A DNA stretch of 64,000 nucleotides from assembly GCA_014526335.1 (NCBI GenBank), contig JACTAT010000101.1, forward strand, positions 315,813 through 379,812, given 5' to 3'. This document shows positions 54,633 to 64,000 of this stretch, one piece after another. Made by a program: the position numbers and the translations under genes. Every line of letters starts with the position of its first letter. Position 1 is the first letter of the stretch. The notes below the pieces were generated by a model that did no database searches, had not been told where the DNA came from, and saw only the letters and a list, made by a program, of their open reading frames with translations. The DNA comes from Chrysaora quinquecirrha. Taxonomy: Eukaryota > Cnidaria > Scyphozoa > Semaeostomeae > Pelagiidae.

Positions 54633-57600
54633 TTAAGTAGGTTGCATTTCAGTGTCTCTGGACTCAGCAGTAACAACATAACCACGCAGTAGAACTTTGT
54701 ATTGCAGCGTAACATCACCTTTGGCAATTAGCTGAAAAATTAAAAATTGAATTAACGAAAAACTGCATTAGGAAGAACAAAATATTGCAGAAAAAAACTA
54801 GGAATTTCGCTGTGAATGAGGCCTTTGGGGGCATATCATCATCATCATCATCATTAATTTATTTTATGTAGGCTATTTCCACAGATATAGCTAAATAACA
54901 GCTAATTTAGGCCTACAACCTGCATAAAATTTTTTAATAAATCTAAAAAAAAATACATTTACAATTATACTCTATCTGCAAGATAAAGACAAAATAAGAC
55001 AATCGGACCTTCCCAATGAGGTCAAGCGACGCACACCACACAGAAAGGGATGGCGTGGACGCTGCGCGAGGGAACCCCCAGACACATACACTCAACTACG
55101 GGAAACGATCTCCGCAGTCCAGGGCCTGCATCATGAGGGGGACATCCCACGCAGCGCACCAGCCACCCCAAACAGCAGCAGGGCGCCGCCCCATCCTCAC
55201 GAGAAGGCCCACAAGACATTCATCCTGCTAGAAACCCAACTTGCGGAATATATGCTTTGCAAAGCCTACAGTTGCATTAAGAAAGCGGAAAGAAATCGGC
55301 GTATAAAGACGAGCACAGTAGTTGGAAAAAAACTTACTGTAACTGTTGCATGAGCAGGAATATTTGGCTAAAAGAGAGAAAAAACATTACAAAAAATAAA
55401 CATTGACAGAAGCACAAAAGCAAACATAACAAAACATAAAATAACAAAACATGCATTCAGAAAATAAACATAAACATAAACATAAACATAAACATAACAT
55501 AAACATAAACATAAACATGCATTCAGAAAACAAGCATAAACATAAACATAAACATAACATAAACATAAACATAAACATGCATTCAGAAAATAAACATAAA
55601 CATAAACATAAACATAACATAAACATAAACATAAACATGCATTCAGAAAACAAGCATAAACATAAACATAAACATAACATAAACATAAACATAAACATGC
55701 ATTCAGAAAATAAACATAAACATAAACATAAACATAACATAAACATAAACATAAACATGCATTCAGAAAATAAGCATAAACATAAACATAAACATAACAT
55801 AAACATAAACATAAACATAAACATAAACATAAACAGAAACATGAACGTAAACATAATCATAAACATAATCATAAACATAATCATAAAGAGAAACATAATC
55901 ATAAACATAACATAAACATAAACATAAACAGAAACATGAACGTAAACATAATCATAAACATAATCATAAACATAATCATAAACATAAACATAAACAGAAA
56001 CATGAACGTAAACATAATCATAAACATAATCATAAACATAATCATAAAGAAAAACATAATCATAAACATAACATAAACATAAACATAAACATAAACAGAA
56101 ACATGAACGTAAACATAATCATAAACATAAACATAATCATAAACATAATCATAAAGAGAAACATAAACATAAACATAACATAAACATAAACATAAACATA
56201 AACATAAACAGAAACATGAACGTAAACATAATCATAAACATAATCATAAACATAATCATAAAGAGAAACATAATCATAAACATAACATAAACATAAACAT
56301 AGTCATAAACATAATCATAAACAGAAACAGAAACATAAACACAAACACAAACTTAAAAATAAACACAAACACAGACATAAACATAAATGCAAACATAAAT
56401 ATAAAATTAACATAAATATTAACACCAAGGTTTTGAAATACTCTGGATATTTTACTCAATTGAGTAGCGTTAAAAATAACTGCAAACGCCCGTTTAATAA
56501 TTCAGCAATACGTAAAACAACACTTACATCATAATCAGCCGGGGGTTTCCATCGAAAACTAAGCATCTTTTTCACACCAATATCGACTCCTCCCTGTAAA
56601 TACAAAAGGTCTCTTTAGCCTGTACAATATATGCTCCCAAACATACTGTGGATATGATTAAGAGGGAACTACCTACAGGACACGTAAAGGAAAAGATAAA
56701 AAGCATAAAAAACCAACAAAGGGCGTAGGAGACAATAGATACCATACACGTTTTTTTTTATAAGAAAGTTTTTTTGGGCCAGTATTGAAACTTTCTTAGA
56801 TATTGCATGTTTTCAGTACCAAAACTTTCTTGTGACTTTCTTAGCAAAAATTTTGGAATACAGTATTTCTAAGAATGCACAGTTTAAGGCACTGTATACA
56901 TTGCACAAATACCACGTTTTTCAAAGAAAATAATCATTAGACTCGTTTAATAGCAAGATGAGCAACTGAACAGAAGAGGGAACATAACATAAAGAACATT
57001 AGGAGTGAAAGTATGCAACAAAACTTTCTTAAGTTTCAAGAATCCAGTATTGAACTTTCTTACATTTTTGCGACCTTGAGCACTACTTTCTTATAAACCA
57101 CTTTCTTATAAAAAAACGTGTAAGGGATTATCCCATTTGCATGCCATTTTTATGGATACTTGTCTGACTTCAAGAAGGTTCTTGCCCATACAAGGCTGTT
57201 CCAAATGAGCTCCTCAGAGTCAGTGAGGAGCACGGCAGTCCCCCAAGCCTCCGACTTACTATGACTATGTAAAATATTATCGAGTAGAAACTTCAAATGA
57301 ACGATATCGATGACTGTGGTGAACAATCCCACACTATCCAAAAACTTGCGTTCTTAGTAACACTTCAGGAGGTATTTTCATGATAGAGGCATACTGAAGG
57401 CATTGAATGCTTTTAGGGCCTGTTTACATGGAGGCTGGTCAGCCCGGTCAGCCGAGCTAGCTCGGTTAGGCGAGATCCTTTCTCAGAGCGTTGACAGGGA
57501 TAAATTTTCCAGCCCGGTTAGCCGAGCTAGCCTTCCTTATTAACACTTTTCCATTCCTTTCTGTCAGGATTTCACCTCGCCTGACCGGGCTGGCCCGCTC

Positions 57601-60600
57601 TCCATATAAATGCAGAGTGAACAACTAAAAGATTCTTTTGTTCCCGCAGGTCTCGGCCAGGTGAGATCCGCGTCCTTTGATCACGGATCCCGCCTCACCG
57701 GGCTGGGTGATTGTTCATGTAAACGCAAGATTCACAAACAACAGAATTTATTGTTCTGTCAGATCTCGCTTGGCCAAGCCAGCTCGCCTAACCGGGCTGG
57801 CCCTCCTCCATGTAAACAGGCCCTTAATCTATATTTTCACTATATATTATTTTTGGATGTTGTTTCTTTAGGTAATAGTTGAGATAAGTAGGGGGAGCAG
57901 CCCCAGGTTGGGAATATTCTGAAGAGCCCAGGCGAGATAGGGTTACATGTCACGGCCCAGGCGAGATTCGTCTAGTTACATGTCATGGTCCCCTGAAAAG
58001 CAGTCCTAATCGACTGACGGGGCTACCCTGCCTAAATAAGTTAGAATTTAATGTAAAAATGTAATGTTAAATCAACTTACCCTCATTGGATCAAACGTGA
58101 ATCCAAGGTCATTGGCTTCTTTGAAATTCTCCAAGTTAAAGTCACATGACTGAAATTGGAAGAAATCGGCACATATACGTATAGACACGAAGTTCGATAA
58201 CATCTCTAACAAGCTGGTTAAATGGTACAGGTAATGGTTTTTAAAAGAAGGCTACTGTTTTTCAGTTAAAGATTAGACAACCTCCTTAAAACAAATCACT
58301 TTGTATCTTTTGTCAATGGACAATAGTCGCTGTTTAGGGGGTAGGGTAAAGCTTGAAAGCATAATACAGCACTGACCTTTTTCGTTTGTATGTTGGCTTT
58401 GATGCATCCTATTTCTACTTGACGAATATCCTCAGTGAATTCATCATTGATCAAATTGCAGTGAAATGTCAACAATGAAGTTTTCTGTATAACTTTCGTA
58501 TCTGTGATAAAAAAAGACGATGATATTAGTTATCAGCAAAAAGAACCTATACAAAGCATGTAAAGATCAAACATTGTTGGTTAAACATCTAGAATTTGGT
58601 TTTCAAGCAAAATGCTTTGTAGTTTGACACCAATGAAAGCTCGTTATTTAAGATAATTTGTTTAAAAAGAGTTTTCGGACGTTTCCAAACGGCCATATAC
58701 TCTTACAAAGCACATCTCGAATATATTCGGACTTATCAAGGCTGTTTCTGACACTGTATTAGACATGATAGTCACCACATATCATGACAAGCCTTTGATA
58801 TTTAGTAGGGCAACGTTTCGGGAGAGATCCGTCTCCCATCATCGGGCAATGAGAAATGTGGTTTCTCTCCTATTTATTGCAAAGGTCGGATCGAAAGGTG
58901 TGAATTCTCTCCCGAAACGTTGCCCAACTAAATATCAAAGGCTTGTCATGATAAGTGGTGACAATCATGTCTAATACATCTCGAATGCTTGAAAGCAATG
59001 TTTGACCGTTTGGTACAGTCGCAAGCTCGCCCAATAATTTGGTTAAAGAAAATGTTTTGAAGTTTTTCAAAAGTGTTGCTTAGTAAATTCGTTAAACGAA
59101 TGTCTTGAGACATTGCTAAACGGCCATACATTCCTACAAAATAGATCACAATTGTTTGAAAGCAATGTTAAGAACGTTTCGCACAATCTCGATCTCGTCA
59201 AGCAGTCTGGTTACAGAAGATGTTTTGAACTTTGTCAAAAACATTGCCCAGCAAATTCTTTGTGATTGTTGGGAGACGTTGCCATACAACGGCTAAACAT
59301 ACTTGTAAAGCAAATCTGAAACTACGTTGGGTCGCTTGGCAAGGGCCTTAGGCAAACAATTTATGCCAAAGTGGGATTAACTCTGGCATGATGTAAACAC
59401 CAACCCCTATCCGGTACAAAAATAAAGACGCCTCGAAAGCTATCCGGCATTGTGTAAACGGGGCCTAAGAAGACTTGAACAACAATACAGATTCAAAAAT
59501 TTGCATCCATCTTTCTTACCTTCAGGCTCCTCGACTTCAAATGCGGCTGCCAGGCTTTCTTCCAGCGGTTTTACTCGATCCCAGCCTTTTAAATAAGTCA
59601 TGTAAGGCCAGGCATGCCCCAGTAGTCTTATCCGGTGCTTTTCTTCCTGCAATTGAAATACAACAGTGGCTAGGACGCTTACTCCGGATGGACCGTATGA
59701 GGATCTTAAGGCTGTACCAGCATGTGCTTGACCCAAGGAATTGCTGGTATGTTCTGGCTCCCATTCCCCTCTTTGCCAAGGATGTGCTTGAAACCAAGGA
59801 TATCCTAGATCAGTACACTTTCTTCTTAATAAGCAATTTGACTTTTGTCCAGCCCTCAAAGTTGCTTAAAATTTTAGACATTTCAGCCCTCCAAGTTGCT
59901 TAAAAGTAGCTTAACATCTTTTGTACCTAACATCCACCCCTGACTTTGCGGGTCAAAATCGTATACTGTTAGGTCTAAAACACGACTTTTGGGAGACAGT
60001 AAGTGGAAAAACGATAGCTAACGAACTTCAACACGCAAAAGATAAGAACGAACAATTTCATAACAACAAGAAAGAGTTATAAGCTTGGTTCTTTGATTTC
60101 TTAGTTGCTTACTGTAAGGTCAGTTCAGCCCTAGTTGCTTATTGAGCGGCTGCTTATTAAAAAAAGTGTAACGTAGAGGAAGAATTGGCAAATGCTTGAC
60201 AAACAGCTAATGCAGCTGATGCTGATGCAGAGGACAGTGATAAGTTGAGGTCTCTTACTATTCACCTGTCAAGAGGTGTGACGAGCGGGAAGGGGTAAGG
60301 TAAGGTAATCTGAATTGACTGGAGCTTTTCTGATCAAACAGATTGCTTAAGAGAGTTACGCCTCTGACCAAAGGGACATAATCGTTTAGATACCGCCTTA
60401 CTTTACGTTTCGGTTTAATTCTAGTTTTTCTGTGCTCTGAGGAGTGCCACAAAAAGAAGCTTTGAATATCTTGCACAATTATCAATGTCTTACCTCTCCG
60501 TTAACATTAATGCACAATTCATCTGCATAATTTTCACTTGGATGATCTGGTGAGAAACTTATTGTAAATTCTTGCGATTCACCTAAAAGAAAGTAGAAAC

Positions 60601-63600
60601 GTAATGAATTTTGCAATTGAAAGCATTCTTAACAGTTTTTAACAAGGCACTCTTTACAAGAAACCCGGACTCTCAAATGGCCAAAAGTTGGAAAATCCAG
60701 TACAAGAAACATCCCTAATTACTGAAGCAAATACAGTATTTTACACAAATTAGAATGAACAAGAATTAATCTCATCCCAAGGCCTTAAACGCGTCTCCTA
60801 GAATTCCCAACCGTCAAACCATATAGGACATGACACGGGCCACAACCTTTGCCAAAATATTGGCAATTTCGGCCGCCTAGGAATCGAAACAAGATTTTTC
60901 TTCCCAAACAAAAGCCGCTCAGAACAAGGAAATGTAAAGAATTTGATTGAAAAGAGACAGGTGAGATAATATGCAGTTATTTGGTTTCCACATCACATTA
61001 TTCACATGGTTTTATGGCCTATTTCGCTTTGATATGTTGTCGAAATTATGACGTCACTCAATCAATGTTATTGTAGAAGCACCCAATCAAATTCCGACTA
61101 GAACAAGTCGATGTCAGGGTTGATAATAGACAGTACAACAACAACACAGGACAGGCAATTTTTCGAGGCTTCCTATTTTTTCTTGGGACGAAGCTGCAAG
61201 ATATAAAATAAGAAAGAAATTTGTTGTTTTGTGCACGCTAAATTATCGGCGTTGCAAAAATCGTCAGTTACATACCTGGTTCGACAATGCCTTTGCAAGG
61301 TCGGCAGTCAAAAGGGCAGATGCCACTCAAATTGCCAGTACCTTAATGAAAAAGAAGGCAATTAAGATATAATTATAATAATTATAGCAGGTGTAGCCAC
61401 ACACGGCGCTCATAACTACCGACCAGGTACCCATTTATACACCTGGGTAGAGAGAGGCCAATTGTGTTAACAACTTGCCCAAGGTTGTTATCTCTGCAAC
61501 ACATATAGCAGGGTGCAGCCACACACGGCGCTCATAACTACCGACCAGGTACCCATTTACACACCTGGGTAGAGAGGCGCATATTTGTTAACAACTTGGC
61601 CAAGGTTGTTATCTCTGCAACACATATAGCAGGGTGCAGCCACACACGGCGCTCATAACTACCGACCAGGTACCCATTTATACACCTGGGTAGAGAGAGG
61701 CACATTTGTGTTAACAACTTGCCCAAGGTTGTTATCTCTGCAACACAAGTGGAAAGACAGTGGCTCGAACCCACAACATTCTCGCTGTGAGCCCTGCACA
61801 CTAAACACTGCGCCACAGAGACCACATTGGCCCTGTTTTAAATGTGTAGAACCTTAAAAGGAAATATACATGAAAATCCTCTAAAGCAAATTTGATGGCT
61901 GACTTTGAGTCCAGTTGTTAGGTAAAAAGGTGAACGAGTTCAACAGAGTATTTTCCCCACCTATAAGAAATCCATTTGATTGCGGTAAATCTTGTAGTGT
62001 TTGAACATCTTGCCATGCGCGTTGTGTTCTACCATGTTTCATTGGCAACCAGCTGCCAAGCGTGATATCTATGCTTAGGGAAAGCTCTGATGCATTCTTC
62101 AACTGTAAAATAAGAAATCTTTTTTAAGCTGAAAGCTTGTAACTCCTGCTGGGGAATTACTCCTATGAGATTGGGAACTGATTTCCATATAATCATAACA
62201 GTTGCGGACAGCTCCCCGATGATCCACGTCGCTCGCCGACCAATGGCCCACTGTTACGATAATATGGAAAGCTTGGGTCCTCATCATCAACATCAACATC
62301 AATTTATTTAACGTAGGCAACCTATTTACAAAAATCAGAGATAGCTGAATTACAGCTAATTTAGGCCTACCTGCTAATTAACCTTAATAAAATTTTTTAA
62401 AAAATCTTTAAAAAAGAATAAATTTAAAATTTTACTCTCTATCTGCAAGATAAAAACAAAACAATCGGACCTTCCCAATGAGGTCGGAAGCGACGCACAC
62501 CACACAGAAAGGGATGGGGTGGACGCCGCGCGAGGGAACCTCCAGACGCATACACATAACCACAGCCGCCACTGAGAAACGATCTCCCCAGCTCCACCAC
62601 AATCCAGTGCCTGCATCATGAGGGATATCCAACACAGCGCACTCGCCACCACAAATAGCAGTAGAGCGGCGCCCCATCCTCACGAGAAGGCCCGCTAGAC
62701 ATTCATCCTGTTAGAAAAAGAGGTTTATTTTCATGGTCACACATACAAGACAGCTTGGGGATGGAGGATCAAGGGTCATCGAAAACAAGCAGCATCTGTC
62801 AACAATTCGTCGACGATAGTCGCAGACTGTCTGCGATCAGGTTGGCGACATATGAGAACCAGGCATTACCTTTAATATATTGGTAATAGTATCTCCAACC
62901 AATGCTTCTCCGACATCTAACATTCCATTGTCAGCTGAACACTCAATTGAAGGGTCAACTCCTCTGCCTTTCAACTTCAGCAAAATATTAGATCTCTCAC
63001 AACCAATTTCAAGCATCTCATAAAACTAAAAAACAAGGAAATCAAATTATATTTCTGAATGGCTTAAAAAGAAACTAAGAAATAAACTTCCCATGAAGAT
63101 AGAAGTAGCTAAAAAAAATGGAAAAATTAAGAATAACAATTCACCTCAACAGATTTGAGCGGTGTGAACGACAGTTTCATATTGTGAATTGAATCCGGTT
63201 CCAAGGTTCGCAATGCATTAACCATTTCAAATGGCCCAATGGGATCCAAGGCTGACGATTTCAACTTGTATATGGTCAAGAAAAACATTGAGAATGTGGA
63301 AATACGCATTAATTACAAACTACACTGGGCAAACTAGTAATGGCTTGTATGGATCGTTTGATACGGAATGTTATTTATGAAATTTTAACTCCTAACAATT
63401 TTCAAAATATAAAACTTTGTCATAAAGGATGGTTTACGTAAGTGTATTATCTGCAATTTGCTTGCAATTTGGCTTGTAGGTGAGTTGCATGCAAGGATTT
63501 GACAGGGGAAAGTGTATTGAAAACTTTAACTTTGTTTAAAAGTTAGGAATTCGCGTCAAATAGAACACACGCAAGACAAAATGACATTGAATTCGAAATG

Positions 63601-63666
63601 AAAAGGATACATCAACTGTATCATTCGAGATGTTTTGTAGTGAGACAACCTTCGTTATTCTTTGGC
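54633..63666 (-). CDS. CFAP74: CFAP74, 3' part (12 exons, 380 residues)
   Basis: Exons are 63611-63666, 63145-63264, 62870-63025, 61961-62102, 61276-61341, 60494-60582, 59520-59646, 58377-58501, 58081-58149, 56528-56593, 55338-55367 and 54633-54731 (TAA at 54635-54633). All phases fit. The product has the ASH/MSP-type beta-domains of axonemal proteins: TKVVSLQNISNDTVD, LDPIGPFEMVNALRTLEP, LLKLKGRGVDPSIE, LVGDTITNILKLKNASEL, ESQEFTISFSPDHPSENYAD. The C-terminus has IRQVEIGCIK and SFRWKPPADYDPNIPAHATV. These follow the C-terminal order of human CFAP74, including VPPADFDPDHP near the end. CFAP74 belongs to the central apparatus of motile cilia. The N-terminal exons lie beyond the right edge. DLEC1 and CFAP65 share the fold, but the order of segments favours CFAP74. 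Confidence 0.85.
54830..55235 (-). mobile_element. Retroposon-like repeat with (ATC)n end
   Basis: A block with CAATCGGACCTTCCCAATGA, CGACGCACACCACACAGAAA and CACGAGAAGGCCC is about 85 percent alike by eye to 62282-62710. Both copies start with CATCATCATCA or a relic of it, like a simple-repeat tail on the minus strand. Both are in CFAP74 introns. Confidence 0.7.
55420..56400. repeat. AAACAT hexanucleotide satellite with a 60-base higher-order unit
   Basis: The basic word is AAACAT. From about 55450 to 55800 the pattern repeats exactly every 60 bases, marked by ATGCATTCAGAAAA. Further right, blocks with AGAAACATGAACGTAAACAT recur at about 60-130 bases. It lies in the CFAP74 intron between exons 55338-55367 and 56528-56593. 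Confidence 0.92.
56745..57122. mobile_element. MITE, AAGAAAG class
   Basis: The ends are TACACGTTTTTTTTTATAAG and CTTATAAAAAAACGTGTA. AAACTTTCTTAGAT, GTGACTTTCTTAGC and ACTACTTTCTTATAAACC are inside. The class word differs from AAGAAAC by one base. Confidence 0.82.
57416..57823. mobile_element. PIF/Harbinger-like MITE with TTA target duplication
   Basis: The ends are GGGCCTGTTTACATGGAGG and CCTCCATGTAAACAGGCCC, with TTA at 57413-57415 and 57824-57826. The inner words GCCCGGTTAGCCGAGCTAGC repeat in both directions. The GC-rich interior is unlike its surroundings. Confidence 0.87.
58764..58975. mobile_element. Palindromic element with ends GATAGTCACCACATATCATG
   Basis: The left arm AAGCCTTTGATATTTAGTAG, GGCAACGTTTCGGGAGAGA is the inverse of the right TCTCCCGAAACGTTGCCCAA, CTAAATATCAAAGGCTTGTC. 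The next arm relic is at 250-420. Confidence 0.78.
59814..60170. mobile_element. MITE, AAGCAAC class
   Basis: The ends are TACACTTTCTTCTTAATAAG and CTTATTAAAAAAAGTGTA. AAGTTGCTTAAAATT and AAGTTGCTTAAAAGTAGC repeat inside. It lies in the CFAP74 intron upstream of exon 59520-59646. Confidence 0.78.
60775..61205. repeat. Dispersed repeat, second copy of the 16250-16690 family
   Basis: It has CCCAACCGTCAAACC, GCCAAAATATTGGCAATTTC and TTCTTGGGACGAAGC, as at 16250-16690. Confidence 0.6.
61387..61830 (-). mobile_element. tRNA-derived SINE with the tail present three times in tandem
   Basis: The tail block (CGCTCATAACTACCGACCAG, GTACCCATTTATACACCTGG, TTGTTATCTCTGCAACACA) occurs at about 61387, 61507 and 61628, and only the last is joined to a tRNA-like head (GTGGCTCGAACCCACAACAT, GCGCCACAGAGACC). 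It lies in the CFAP74 intron between exons 61276-61341 and 61961-62102. Confidence 0.85.
62282..62710 (-). mobile_element. Second copy of the retroposon-like repeat of 54830-55235
   Basis: It contains ATCATCAACATCAACATCAA at one end and CAATCGGACCTTCCCAATGA, ACACAGAAAGGGATGG and CTCACGAGAAGGCCCGC further in. The region 62711-62869 shows nothing recognised. Confidence 0.7.
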
Positions 63667-64000
63667 CTGCAATGATAAACATAAATACTAATTTAACATA
63701 AATATTAATTGTATAAATATTGATGGGACTTGTACCTGGACTTCATCATTCCCAAAAGACTCCATATAGCCCAATACAGCAGATGGCAGCTGCAGGTACA
63801 TGCAACCGGCAACTTTTTCATAATAGAAACACCTCGTCTCTAGCTGCCTGGGGCATCCACATTCTAGATTGTAAGCCAAATGTAGAAAAATCTAGGCTAG
63901 TGCTAACTATTCATGAAAAAATATGCCCATGTCTATAATCTCTATGTTTTATATGTATATAAAAAAACATTGTTCAAACATTTTTTATATCAATGAAATT

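Noticed and set aside
55387..55915. Open frames rich in Asn-Ile or Met-Phe-Cys
   Set aside because: They follow from the AAACAT hexanucleotide satellite.
63688..63879. Minus-strand open frame (LPSAVLGYMESFGNDEVQ) next to the first CFAP74 exon
   Set aside because: Its donor is phase 0 but the next exon needs phase 1, and the flank (TGTAGAAAAATCTAGGCTAG) resembles the tail of the SINEs at 17330-17716. It is treated as repeat, although FGNDEV is loosely like the FGDVAVG of human CFAP74.

Overview
The window is about 64 kb of AT-rich, repeat-dense, intron-rich eukaryotic DNA. The gene content (homeobox, receptor tyrosine kinase with an Eph-type ectodomain, GKAP1, calmodulin-like protein, ciliary CFAP74) is metazoan. 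The divergent Eph ectodomain and the many unfamiliar MITE and SINE families suggest a non-bilaterian animal such as a sponge or cnidarian, but no single feature proves the taxon. A run of exactly 500 N (11233-11732) marks a scaffold gap. Gene models were built by hand by reading exons, splice sites and intron phases; every exon junction quoted in the main models is phase-compatible.

Layout. (1) 817-3921, minus: two-exon paired-like homeobox gene, complete, 197 aa. (2) 5312-10171, plus: first six exons of a GKAP1-like gene, head-to-head with the homeobox gene; its 3' exons are not found. (3) 10172-16124: gap, three tandem-repeat arrays, a SINE and a MITE. (4) 16125-40601, minus: fifteen exons of a receptor tyrosine kinase with signal peptide, ephrin-receptor ligand-binding domain, Cys-rich module, two FN3 domains, transmembrane helix and a tyrosine kinase domain that reads as FGFR-like rather than Eph-like; the last kinase exons are not seen. 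Its introns hold four 7SL (SRP) RNA gene copies, long satellites and many DNA transposons. (5) 40602-49505: repeats, a LINE remnant, SINEs. (6) 49506-51554, plus: calmodulin-like gene with four intact EF hands, first exon not found. (7) 54633-63666, minus: the 3' twelve exons (380 aa) of CFAP74, running off the right edge; its introns carry satellites and MITEs.

The genes have no obvious functional link. Transcription is arranged as divergent (homeobox/GKAP1) and convergent (GKAP1/RTK, calmodulin-like/CFAP74) pairs. The two most notable items are the RTK combining an Eph ectodomain with an FGFR-type kinase, and a group of MITE families that share one terminal architecture but each carry their own short word, repeated at the ends and through the interior.
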